From Aeromicrobium massiliense JC14 (GTDB lineage Bacteria > Actinomycetota > Actinomycetes > Propionibacteriales > Nocardioidaceae): a stretch of DNA of 64,000 nt. The notes under the pieces are model-generated. The model was not told the origin of the DNA and made no database searches. It worked only from the letters and a program-made list of their open reading frames with translations. The stretch's first letter is position 1, and every line of letters begins with the position of its first letter. The translations under genes were made by a program, and so were the position numbers. Where the stretch lies: NCBI RefSeq assembly GCF_000312105.1, contig NZ_HE978636.1, forward strand, positions 215,223 to 279,222, written 5' to 3'. Below are positions 19,633-27,791 of this stretch, in pieces.

Positions 19633-21390
19633 TCATTCCGGCGCCGTCACGACCGGCCCGATGCGCAGCGCCGCGACGAGGCCGGCGTACAGCTCGTCGG
19701 ACAGCAGGTCCTCGTGCCGGCCGACGGCGCGGACGCGTCCGGCCTCCAGCAGCACGATGCGGTCGGCGTCCATGACGGTGGAGAGCCGGTGGGCGACGGA
19801 CACGACGGCCCCGTCACGAGCCAGCCGGCGCACGCCCTCCGCCACGGCGGACTCCGTGAGCGCGTCGAGCTGGGCGGTCGCCTCGTCGAGCAGCACCACC
19901 TCCGGTCGCCAGACCAGCGCCCGGGCCACGGCCAGGCGCTGACGCTCACCGCCAGAGAGCCGCGTGGCGTCGACCTCCGTGTCGATGCCGGACGGGAGCG
20001 CCCGGACGGTGTCGGCCAGGTGGACGGCCTCCAGCGCGGCCCACACCGCGGCGTCGTCGGCCTCCGGCGCGGCGTGCACCACGTTGTCGCGCACCGAGCC
20101 GGGGACGAGCGGCGTGTCCTGCTCCACGTAGCCGAGCCGGCCGCGCACCGCGTGCGCCGTCCAGCCGTCGTAGGGCACGCCGTCGAGCAGCACCCGGCCC
20201 CGGACCGGGTGCAGCAGCTTGAGCAGCAGCGACAGGACGGTGGTCTTGCCGGCGCCCGACGGCCCCACCAGCGCCGTGTGCCCCCGCCGCGGGATGGTCA
20301 GGCTCACCCCGTCGAGCGCGAACGGGCCGTCGGGCCGGTACCGGACGGTGACGTCCTCGAGCGCGAGCACCGGACCGTCCGGGTCGGTCCCGGCAGGCTC
20401 GGCGGACGCCGTGGGCGGGTCGACCTCCTGCGGGAGGGACACCACCTCGTCGATGCGCGCCGCGGCCGCGAGCCCGGACTGCAGGGACGTGAGACCCATC
20501 GTCACCATCATCACCGGCCACATGAGGCCGAAGACGTAGAGCAGGAACGCCACCAGCGTCGGCACGTCGAGGGCCCCGGCCGACACCCGGTACGCGCCGA
20601 ACCCGAGCACCACCAGGACGACGAGGTTGACCGCGATGCCCGTCAGCGTCCACGCCACCGCCTCCAGGCGGACGACCCGGACGCCGAGCGCCGCGGCCTC
20701 GTCCACGTGTCGGCCGAGCCGTTCGAGCTCGCGCTGCTCGGCCCGGCTGGCCTTCACCGTCCGCAGCGCCCGCCCGACGCCGTCGAGCCGCGCGCCCAGG
20801 TGTCCCAGCTCGGCCTGCGACTCCTGCTGCAGGCGGGCCATCAGCGGCATGAGCGAGCCGGCGAGCACCATCCCGGTCACCACGACGAGCACCGTCGCCA
20901 CGAGCAACGGGAGGTCGAGGTAGGCCATGAGCACCAGGGACCCGACCAGGGAGACCGCGCCGTTGACCAGGTAGACGAGGCTGGACGTGGTCGCCTCTCG
21001 GATGAGCGTCGTGTCGGACGTGACGCGCGAGACCATCTCACCCCCGGTGCGTCCGATCAGCACGTCGGGACGCGCACCGAGGAGCCTGCCGAGCATCGTG
21101 CGCCGAGCGCCGCGGATGACCTGCTCGGCCATGGTGCCGAGCATGACGGTCTGCACGTAGCCGATCGCGTTGCCGACCACCAGCACCACGACCAGGAGCA
21201 GCACCGGACCGGCCAGCGACGCGCCGGACTCCAGGCCCTCGAGGACGGACCGCGTGACCAGCGGGCCGACCAGCTCGGCGGCGGTCGCCGCGAACCCGAG
21301 CAGGATCGACACGATCAAGGTGGCACGGTGGGGCCGCACGTACCCGGCGAGCAGGCGCCAGCGCGGTCCGGCGGGAGCGGGCGGGGTCAT
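19633..21390 (-). CDS. ABC exporter half-transporter (fused membrane and ATPase domains)
   Basis: 585 aa. Six-helix membrane domain (about residues 15-310) followed by an ATPase domain with Walker A GPSGAGKTT (near 375), signature LSGGERQRLA (near 476), Walker B VVLLDEATAQLD (near 495) and the H-loop AHRLS. This is the architecture of homodimeric drug or lipid exporters of the MsbA/BmrA type. No substrate can be assigned. No partner half-transporter is adjacent, so a homodimer is most likely. It lies between two unrelated blocks and is read in the same direction as the nitrate genes, 52 nt after cbiX. Confidence 0.92.
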   Translation of the reverse strand: MTPPAPAGPRWRLLAGYVRPHRATLIVSILLGFAATAAELVGPLVTRSVLEGLESGASLAGPVLLLVVVLVVGNAIGYVQTVMLGTMAEQVIRGARRTMLGRLLGARPDVLIGRTGGEMVSRVTSDTTLIREATTSSLVYLVNGAVSLVGSLVLMAYLDLPLLVATVLVVVTGMVLAGSLMPLMARLQQESQAELGHLGARLDGVGRALRTVKASRAEQRELERLGRHVDEAAALGVRVVRLEAVAWTLTGIAVNLVVLVVLGFGAYRVSAGALDVPTLVAFLLYVFGLMWPVMMVTMGLTSLQSGLAAAARIDEVVSLPQEVDPPTASAEPAGTDPDGPVLALEDVTVRYRPDGPFALDGVSLTIPRRGHTALVGPSGAGKTTVLSLLLKLLHPVRGRVLLDGVPYDGWTAHAVRGRLGYVEQDTPLVPGSVRDNVVHAAPEADDAAVWAALEAVHLADTVRALPSGIDTEVDATRLSGGERQRLAVARALVWRPEVVLLDEATAQLDALTESAVAEGVRRLARDGAVVSVAHRLSTVMDADRIVLLEAGRVRAVGRHEDLLSDELYAGLVAALRIGPVVTAPE

Positions 21391-21442
21391 GACCGGGACG
21401 CTACGCCCCGGCGGTGCCGACGCGGGCCGGTTCTGGCAGCGC

Positions 21443-22135
21443 TCAGCGGGCGGCGGCGAGCGCCGCCGGCACCGCGCACCGGTGCGTGACCAGGTCGACG
21501 ATCCTGCGGTCGGGCGTCCGGTCGTCGAGCAGCGGAGCCGTGACGCGGTCGGCGCCGGCCTCGCGCATGAGGTCGTCGAAGTAGCCCGGCGCGAGCAGGT
21601 AGTCGGCGACGACCACCCGGCGTCCGGGCCGACGCACCCGGGCGACGACGTCCGTCAGCCGCTCACCCGTGCCGCCCAGCACGCCGACCGGCACGGGCGC
21701 CCCCCACGCCCGTGACAGCCGCCGCGCGGTGAGCGCCAGGTGCGCCCGGCCGGACGGGTCCCGCGTGCCCGCCGCCCCGAGCACGACCTGGTCGCCCGGT
21801 GTCGCGCCCACCTCGGCCAGCCGGTCGAGGAGCACGTCGACCAGCCGCGGGTCGGGCCCCATCGGCCCGGCGACGGTGACGCCCGGCCGGTCCGCGGCCC
21901 GGGCGACGTCCACCCGGGTGTGGAAGCCGGCCGACAGCAGGAGCGGGACGACCCGACGCGTGGCCCAAAGACCGTCGCCGGCGTCCAGCACCGCGCCGAG
22001 GCTGGGCTCCTGCACGTCGACGAAGGACTCCTCGAGCGGGCCGACAACTTCCCGCAGCGCGGCGGCGAGCGACGCGACGGCGCGTCGTCCGCGGGGGTCA
22101 CGGGTGCCGTGGCTGGCGACGACGATCTGGTGCAC
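21443..22135 (-). CDS. Sirohydrochlorin chelatase (CbiX/SirB-like)
   Basis: 230 aa. Two CbiX-type halves; the metal-site histidines are in VVASHGTRDPRG and LLSAGFHTRVDV, with a second-half equivalent VVLGAAGTRDPSG that has lost the His. Family members insert Fe2+ (siroheme) or Co2+ (cobalamin) into sirohydrochlorin. Next to nirBD the siroheme role is the natural reading, because NirB needs siroheme. I chose GTG 22135 with GGAGG 8 nt upstream. The longer frame to 22225 covers the promoter. The gene has its own GlnR/NnaR-like promoter. A homologue (Rv0259c) neighbours the NnaR homologue in Mycobacterium tuberculosis. Confidence 0.88.
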   Translation of the reverse strand: MHQIVVASHGTRDPRGRRAVASLAAALREVVGPLEESFVDVQEPSLGAVLDAGDGLWATRRVVPLLLSAGFHTRVDVARAADRPGVTVAGPMGPDPRLVDVLLDRLAEVGATPGDQVVLGAAGTRDPSGRAHLALTARRLSRAWGAPVPVGVLGGTGERLTDVVARVRRPGRRVVVADYLLAPGYFDDLMREAGADRVTAPLLDDRTPDRRIVDLVTHRCAVPAALAAAR

Positions 22136-22160
22136 GGGGCTACCTCCTCGGTCACCGACC

Positions 22161-22225
22161 ACGCTAGGAAGCGCGTGTTTCACCGGACGTGGCCGCACGC
22201 AAACCCTGGGTGACGGCGACCTCAC
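22161..22225 (-). promoter_or_regulatory. Nitrogen-control promoter A, for cbiX
   Basis: Read on the minus strand: GTGAG (22225-22221), N6, GTCAC, then at 11-bp steps TTTGC, CCACG and GAAAC (22181-22177), ten bases ending CTTCC, and the -10 box TAGCGT (22166-22161). The layout is base-for-base the same as promoters B and C of this locus. Transcription would start about 20 nt before the cbiX GTG. Confidence 0.75.
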
Positions 22226-22249
22226 GGCGTCGCCGGCCGGATCGTGAGG

Positions 22250-23368
22250 TCAGGCGTCGACCTCGAGCCGGTAGCCGCGCTTCACCACGGTGCGCACGGC
22301 CTCGCGGCCGACCGCCTCGCGCAGCCGGGCGACGGCGACCTCGACGGTGTGCGGGTCGCGGCTGTCGCCGGGCAGGACGTCGAGAAGCTCCTCACGGCTG
22401 CGGACGCGGCCGGGGTCGGCCGCCAGGCAGCGCAGCAGCGCCAGCCCCCCGGGCGAGACCGGGAGCGGAACGTGGTCGAGGGTCGCGGCGGTCGCCCGGA
22501 CGCGCAGCAGGCCGGACGGGGTGGGCAGCGCCGCCTCGTCGTCACCGAGGTCGAGCACGAGGCTGCGCAGCAGCGCGCCGAGCCGGGCCCGCGGCGGCAC
22601 CAGGACGTCCAGGCCGAGGTCGCGCAGCGGGGCGGCGGTCACCTCGCCGACGGCGGCGAGCCGCAGGAGCCCCGCGTCCACGAGCTCCATGACCGGGCCG
22701 AGGACCTGCTCGGACCGCACCGCCTCGAGCCACGCCGCGGCGCCCGGGGCGGACGTGAACAGCACCGCGTCGTAGCCGCCCGCCGCCGCGCCGCGCACCG
22801 AGCGGCGGACGGCCTCGGGGTCGGCCGGCGGGCCCCAGCGGTAGACGACCAGGCTCGCGGTGGTGGCGCCGGCCGCGGTGAGGTGGCGCTCGAGCCCGTC
22901 GTCACCCGCACCGTGGTGCTGGACGACGATGCGCTGCCCGGCCACCCCGTCGGCGCGCAGGAAGTCGGCGATCTCGGCGGACGTCTCGGACTCCGCCACC
23001 CAGTCGGGCACCAGCCCGGCGGCCTGCAGCGCGCCGCGAGCCTTCGGTCCGCGGGCGACGACGCGGCTGCGCTGCAAGGACTCGAGCAGCTCGTGGCCCA
23101 GCCCGACGGACTCGGCGGTGTCCAGCCAGCTGCGGAAGCCGATGCCGGTGGTCACGACCACGACGTCGGCGGGGCGCTCGACCAGCGCGCGGGTCTCGGC
23201 GACCAGGCTCTCCTCGTCGATGTGGGACTCGACGCCGAGCGAGGAGGCGACCACGACGGACGCCCCGCGGCGCTGCAGGGCGTTGACGATGTCGTCCGCC
23301 CGGCGCTGGGCGGTCACCAGGACGCGGGCGCCGCTCAGGACCGGCCCGAGCTGGGACGTCTCGCTCAC
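22250..23368 (-). CDS. nnaR: HemD-fold nitrate/nitrite assimilation regulator NnaR
   Basis: 372 aa. Residues 1-260 have the uroporphyrinogen-III synthase fold (GARVLVTAQRRADDIVNAL; VVVVTTGIGFRSWLDTAES). The C-terminal 100 residues form an OmpR-type winged helix (SREELLDVLPGDSRDPHTVEVAVARLREAVG, ending TVVKRGYRL). This domain pair is known from NnaR of Streptomyces and Mycobacterium, which works with GlnR to activate nitrate and nitrite genes. It is probably a regulator and not a haem-pathway enzyme. The start GTG 23368 overlaps the nirD stop by GTGA, so it is made from the nirBD transcript it presumably controls. An upstream open frame is a nirD shadow. Confidence 0.9.
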   Translation of the reverse strand: MSETSQLGPVLSGARVLVTAQRRADDIVNALQRRGASVVVASSLGVESHIDEESLVAETRALVERPADVVVVTTGIGFRSWLDTAESVGLGHELLESLQRSRVVARGPKARGALQAAGLVPDWVAESETSAEIADFLRADGVAGQRIVVQHHGAGDDGLERHLTAAGATTASLVVYRWGPPADPEAVRRSVRGAAAGGYDAVLFTSAPGAAAWLEAVRSEQVLGPVMELVDAGLLRLAAVGEVTAAPLRDLGLDVLVPPRARLGALLRSLVLDLGDDEAALPTPSGLLRVRATAATLDHVPLPVSPGGLALLRCLAADPGRVRSREELLDVLPGDSRDPHTVEVAVARLREAVGREAVRTVVKRGYRLEVDA

Positions 23369-23715
23369 GCCACCCCCTTCGCCTCGTCCTCCGCCACCGC
23401 GACCTCGACCTGTCCGCCGGCGACCCGCACCGGCCACACGCGCAGGCGCACCGCCGGGTCGTCCAGGCACTGGCCGGTCGCGAGCGAGAAGACCTGCTTG
23501 TGCAGGGGCGATGCTACCGTCGCCAGCTCCCCGCGGGACCCGACCAGACCACGGGCCAGGACGTTGGCCCCGGTGAACGGGTCGCGGTGGTCGACCGCGT
23601 GCACCGCGCCGGACGCCAGCCGGAACAGCGCCACCTGCTCGCCGCCGACGAGCGCGGCGGCACCCCGGTCGGGCACCAGGTCGTCCAGCGCGCACACCCG
23701 CGTCCAGCCGCTCAC
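23365..23715 (-). CDS. nirD: Nitrite reductase small subunit
   Basis: 116 aa. NirD is a Rieske-fold partner of NirB in assimilatory NADH nitrite reductase. As expected for NirD, the Cys/His ligands of true Rieske clusters are missing (VHAVDHRDPF and SPLHKQVFSLATGQCL occupy the loop positions). The start GTG 23715 overlaps the nirB stop by GTGA, and the stop overlaps nnaR in the same way. The stretch further upstream in this frame is a nirB shadow. Confidence 0.93.
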   Translation of the reverse strand: MSGWTRVCALDDLVPDRGAAALVGGEQVALFRLASGAVHAVDHRDPFTGANVLARGLVGSRGELATVASPLHKQVFSLATGQCLDDPAVRLRVWPVRVAGGQVEVAVAEDEAKGVA

Positions 23716-26288
23716 GCCGGCACCTCCGCCTCGCGCACGGGGATGGTCGGCCCGCCGATGAGCACGCCGCGCTCCTGCGCCGTGGCCGGACGCTTCTGGC
23801 CGCGCTCCTGGACGTACGCCAGGTCGGGGTCGCCGACGTCCGGGGCGTTGACGAAGGCGCTGAACCGGCGCAGCTTCTCGGGGTCGGCCAGGGTCGCGGC
23901 CCACTCGTCCTCGTACCGGTCGACGTGGCCGGCCATCGCGGCGTCCAGGTCGGCGGCGATGCCCAGCGCGTCGTCCATGACCACGGCCCGGACGGCGTCC
24001 AGCCCGCCCTCGACCGCCTCCAGCCACGTCGCGGTCCGCTGCAGGCGGTCGGCGGTGCGCACGTAGTACATGAGGAAGCGGTCGATGGTGCGGACGAGCT
24101 CCTCGGTGCTCAGGTCCTCGGCCAGCAGCTGCGCGTGGCGCGGCGTGAAGCCACCGTTGCCGCCGACGTAGACGTTCCAGCCCTGGTCGGTGGCGATGAC
24201 GCCGACGTCCTTGCCCCGGGCCTCGGCGCACTCGCGGGCGCAGCCGGAGACGCCGAGCTTGATCTTGTGCGGCGAGCGCAGGCCGCGGTAGCGCAGCTCG
24301 AGCGCCACGGCCAGGCCGACCGAGTCCTGCACGCCGAAGCGGCACCAGGTCTGGCCGACGCACGACTTCACCGTGCGCAGCGACTTGCCGTACGCGTGCC
24401 CGGACTCGAAGCCGGCGTCCACGAGCCGCTGCCAGATGGCGGGGAGCTGCTCGATCCGCGCGCCGAACAGGTCGATCCGCTGGCCGCCGGTGATCTTCGT
24501 GTAGAGCCCGAAGTCGGCGGCGACCTGCCCGATGGCGATGAGCCCCTCCGGCGTGACCTCGCCGCCGGGGATGCGCGGGACGACCGAGTACGTGCCGTCC
24601 TTCTGCATGTTGGCCATGACGTGGTCGTTGGTGTCCTGCAGCGCAGCGTTCTCGCCGTCGAGCACGTGCCCGTGACCGAGGCTCGCCAGGATCGACGCGA
24701 CGACCGGACGGCAGATGTCACAGCCGCGGCCGCTGCCGTGCCGCTCGACCAGCTCGCTGAACGTGGTGATCCCGCTGACCCGCACGACGTCGAACAGCTG
24801 GGCCCGGCTGAGCGCGAAGTGCTCGCACAGGGCGTCGCTGACCTCGACGCCCGCCGCCTCCAGCTCGGCGTTGACGAGGGTCTTGACCAGGGGCAGGCAC
24901 GAGCCGCAGCTCGTCCCGGCTCGGGTGCACGCCTTCACCCCGGCCACGTCGGTGCAGCCGCCCTCGGAGACGGCGCAGCGGACGGCGCCGGCGGTCACGT
25001 TGTTGCACGAGCAGACCGTCGCCTCGTCCGGGAGGGCACCGGCGCTGGGCGGCTCGACCCCGTCCGGCAGCAGCCAGGCCGTCGGGTCACCGCCGAGCGG
25101 GTTGCCGACCATCGGGCGCAGCGTCGTGTACGCGGACGCGTCGCCGACCAGCACGCCGCCGAGCAGCGTCGAGGCGTCGTCGCTGAGCACGAGCTTCTTG
25201 TAGACGCCGGCGACGGGGTCGGCGTAGACCACCTCGAGGCTGCCGGCCGTCGCGGCGAAGGCGTCGCCGAAGCTGGCCACGTCCACGCCGAGCAGCTTGA
25301 GCTTGGTCGACAGGTCGGCCCCCTCGAACCGCGCCTCGCCGCCCAGCAGCCGGTCCGCGACGACCTCGGCCATCGTGTAGCCGGGCCCCACCAGGCCCCA
25401 CACGCGTCCGGCCACGCAGGCCACCTCGCCGATGGCGTAGACGTCCGGGTCGCTCGTGCGGCAGGCCGCGTCGGCCATCACGCCCCCGCGATCGTGGACG
25501 TCCAGCCCGGCGGCCCGGGCGAGCTCGTCGCGCGGACGCACCCCGGTCGCCAGCACGACCACGTCGGCGGGCAGGCCGTCACCGTCGGCGAAGTCCATGT
25601 GCTTGACCCGGCCACGCCGGTCGCGCCGGATGCGTGAGGTGGCCGTGGACGTGCGGACGTCCACCCCGAGCCCCTCGACGATGCGGCGCAGCGCCTCACC
25701 GCCCGCCTGGTCGACCTGCACCGGCATGAGCCGGTCGGCGAACTCGACCACGGTGGCGTGGGCACCGAGCTGCTCGAGCGCCCCGGCCGCCTCGAGCCCG
25801 AGCAGGCCGCCGCCGACCACGACGCCGCGCACCGGCGGGCGTCCCTCGCCCTGCCGCTCGGTCACCCAGGCGCGCAGCTCGGCGACGTCGTCCACCGTCC
25901 GGTAGACGAAGCAGCCCTCGGCGTCCGTGCCCTCGATCGGCGGGACGGCCGCGTACGAGCCGGTGGCCAGCACGAGCGCGTCGTACGGATGGGCCGTGCC
26001 GCGGGCGGTGACCGTGCGCGCTTCGCGGTCGATCGCCGAGACCGGCGAGCTGCGGTACAGCCGGACACCGGGCTCACGCCACAGCGCCTGGTCGCCGAGC
26101 AGCAGCTCGTCGGCGTCGTGCAACGTGAAGAACGACGTCAGCGCGACGCGGTCGTACGGCGGCCGGCTCTCCTCGCCGAACACCTCGATCGTCCAGTCCC
26201 GGGTGGCGCCCCGCTCCACGAGCGCCTCGACCAGCCGACGGGCGACCATGCCGGCACCGACGACCACGAGCCTCTTCTTCTGGGTCAT
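23712..26288 (-). CDS. nirB: Assimilatory nitrite reductase [NAD(P)H], large subunit
   Basis: Reduces nitrite to ammonium with six electrons from NAD(P)H in the cytosol. 858 aa: N-terminal FAD/NAD domain (VVVGAGMVARRLVEAL; VVVGGGLLGLEAAGALEQLG), a BFD-type [2Fe-2S] region near residue 424 (CSCNNV ... CGSC), and the sulfite/nitrite reductase core. The siroheme-[4Fe-4S] Cys residues lie in KSCVGQTWC (near 641) and GVSGCARECAE (near 681). The start ATG 26288 follows a TAGCGT -10 box by only 6 nt, so the message is probably leaderless. First gene of nirB-nirD-nnaR, which are joined by 4-nt overlaps. Confidence 0.97.
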   Translation of the reverse strand: MTQKKRLVVVGAGMVARRLVEALVERGATRDWTIEVFGEESRPPYDRVALTSFFTLHDADELLLGDQALWREPGVRLYRSSPVSAIDREARTVTARGTAHPYDALVLATGSYAAVPPIEGTDAEGCFVYRTVDDVAELRAWVTERQGEGRPPVRGVVVGGGLLGLEAAGALEQLGAHATVVEFADRLMPVQVDQAGGEALRRIVEGLGVDVRTSTATSRIRRDRRGRVKHMDFADGDGLPADVVVLATGVRPRDELARAAGLDVHDRGGVMADAACRTSDPDVYAIGEVACVAGRVWGLVGPGYTMAEVVADRLLGGEARFEGADLSTKLKLLGVDVASFGDAFAATAGSLEVVYADPVAGVYKKLVLSDDASTLLGGVLVGDASAYTTLRPMVGNPLGGDPTAWLLPDGVEPPSAGALPDEATVCSCNNVTAGAVRCAVSEGGCTDVAGVKACTRAGTSCGSCLPLVKTLVNAELEAAGVEVSDALCEHFALSRAQLFDVVRVSGITTFSELVERHGSGRGCDICRPVVASILASLGHGHVLDGENAALQDTNDHVMANMQKDGTYSVVPRIPGGEVTPEGLIAIGQVAADFGLYTKITGGQRIDLFGARIEQLPAIWQRLVDAGFESGHAYGKSLRTVKSCVGQTWCRFGVQDSVGLAVALELRYRGLRSPHKIKLGVSGCARECAEARGKDVGVIATDQGWNVYVGGNGGFTPRHAQLLAEDLSTEELVRTIDRFLMYYVRTADRLQRTATWLEAVEGGLDAVRAVVMDDALGIAADLDAAMAGHVDRYEDEWAATLADPEKLRRFSAFVNAPDVGDPDLAYVQERGQKRPATAQERGVLIGGPTIPVREAEVPA

Positions 26289-26294
26289 GGCTCG

Positions 26295-26359
26295 ACGCTA
26301 GGAAGGCGACGTTTCCTGGCCCGGCGCCCGGGGTTACGTCGCCGGAACGGATCGCTCAC
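26295..26359 (-). promoter_or_regulatory. Nitrogen-control promoter B, for nirB
   Basis: Read on the minus strand: GTGAG (26359-26355), N6, GTTCC, then at 11-bp steps GTAAC, CGCCG and GAAAC (26315-26311), ten bases ending CTTCC, and the -10 box TAGCGT (26300-26295). The upstream part lies inside the last codons of the preceding flavoprotein gene (stop at 26334). The -10 box is 6 nt from the nirB ATG. Confidence 0.78.
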
Positions 26360-27791
26360 GCGCGCCCGGGTCCGGTTGTGAGGCCGGCGGGTCGACCTGC
26401 TCGAGCCACTGCGCGACGCCCTGCACGAGCCTGCGGCAGCCGCCGCACCCCGTGGTGGCGCGCGTGCGGTCAGCCAGCGCCGAGACGCTCGTGCAGCCGT
26501 CCTCCCAGGCGTCCACCAGGTCGCCCTTGGTCACGCCGTTGCACCGGCAGACGGTGGTGGCGGCGGGCATCGTCGTCGGGCTTCCGGACGTCGTGGGCGC
26601 CGCGCCGGACGTCCCGAGCAGCAGCTGCAGCGGATCCGGCGGCAGGACGCCGGGCCGGGCGACCTGCGTCGAGAGGTGTGCGGCGAGGTCGCCGTCGCCG
26701 ACGCAGGTGAAGCCGGCGAGCTCGTCGCCGCGCACCACCACCTCGACGTGCCGTCCGGCGCTCGGGTCGTGGACGGCGAGCACCCGGTCGTCCGGCTCGG
26801 CGACCGACCCGCGCACACCCTCGGTGACGACGTCCAGGCCGACCGCCTTCAGCCGCATGGCCGCGCCGCCGACGACCGAGGCGGGTGCCGGGGACGCGCC
26901 GGCCAGACGCCGTGCGAGGGCGGTGGCCTGCTGCCAGCCGGGGCCGACGAGCCCGCTGGTCCCTCCGGGCGTCCGGGCGCAGTCGCCGATCGCGGACACC
27001 CGCGGGTCGTCGGTCGCCAGGTCGGCGTCCACCACCACCCCGCCGTCCACGACCAGGCCGGCGGCCCGGGCCAGCCGGGTCTCGGGCTCCGACCCGCAGG
27101 CCAGCAGCAGCAGGTCCGCCTCGACGGTGCCGCTGTCGAGCCGTACGCCGGCCACCCGCCCGTCGACGGTCTCCACCGCCTCGAGCACCGCGGCCTCGCG
27201 GACGTCCAGGCCGAGGCCGCGCAACGACCGCCCGACCACCCCGCCGGCGACCGGGTCGAGGTCCCGCGCCAGCACGGTGGCGGAGGCCGAGACGAGCGTG
27301 ACGGGCACGCCCCGGTGGGCCAGGGCGCACGCCGCCTCGAGCCCCAGCGGGCCGCTGCCCACGACCACGGCCCGCCGCGCGTGCTCGGTCGCGGCGTCGA
27401 CCGCGCGGGCGTCGTGCAGCGAGCGCAGCACATGGGCACCTCGCGGCATCGGGTCGAGGCCGTCGACCCGAAGCCGTCGGGCCCGCGCCCCGGTGGCCAG
27501 CACGAGGTGGTCGTAGGTGAACGTCCGCTCGGCCGTGGCCACCACTCGCCGCTCGCGGTCGACGTGCAGCGCCTCGGCTCCCGCCCAGACGCGCACCGGT
27601 GCGCCCGGACGCGGGAGGGTCAGGGCGCCGGGCTCGACCCGGCCGGCCAGCAGCTCGGTCAGCAGGACGCGGTTGTACGGCGCGTGCGGCTCGGCGCCCA
27701 CCAGGTCGACCTCGGCGTGCGGCGCGAACCGGGCGAGGTCGTCGGCGAACCGGTGTCCGACCATCCCGGCGCCGACCACGACGACCCTCAT
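26334..27791 (-). CDS. FAD-dependent electron-transfer subunit of assimilatory nitrate reductase (NasB-like)
   Basis: 485 aa. It resembles the N-terminal half of NirB: MRVVVVGAGMVGHRFADDL FAD site, a second site RRAVVVGSGPLGLEAACAL near 150, the GDCA motif of FAD proteins, and a C-terminal BFD-like [2Fe-2S] domain (TVCRCNG near 417; CGGC near 450). It should pass electrons from NAD(P)H to the molybdenum subunit encoded just upstream. The ATG at 27791 overlaps the narB stop by ATGA. The frame is open much further upstream, but that part is out-of-frame narB sequence. Confidence 0.9.
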   Translation of the reverse strand: MRVVVVGAGMVGHRFADDLARFAPHAEVDLVGAEPHAPYNRVLLTELLAGRVEPGALTLPRPGAPVRVWAGAEALHVDRERRVVATAERTFTYDHLVLATGARARRLRVDGLDPMPRGAHVLRSLHDARAVDAATEHARRAVVVGSGPLGLEAACALAHRGVPVTLVSASATVLARDLDPVAGGVVGRSLRGLGLDVREAAVLEAVETVDGRVAGVRLDSGTVEADLLLLACGSEPETRLARAAGLVVDGGVVVDADLATDDPRVSAIGDCARTPGGTSGLVGPGWQQATALARRLAGASPAPASVVGGAAMRLKAVGLDVVTEGVRGSVAEPDDRVLAVHDPSAGRHVEVVVRGDELAGFTCVGDGDLAAHLSTQVARPGVLPPDPLQLLLGTSGAAPTTSGSPTTMPAATTVCRCNGVTKGDLVDAWEDGCTSVSALADRTRATTGCGGCRRLVQGVAQWLEQVDPPASQPDPGARERSVPAT

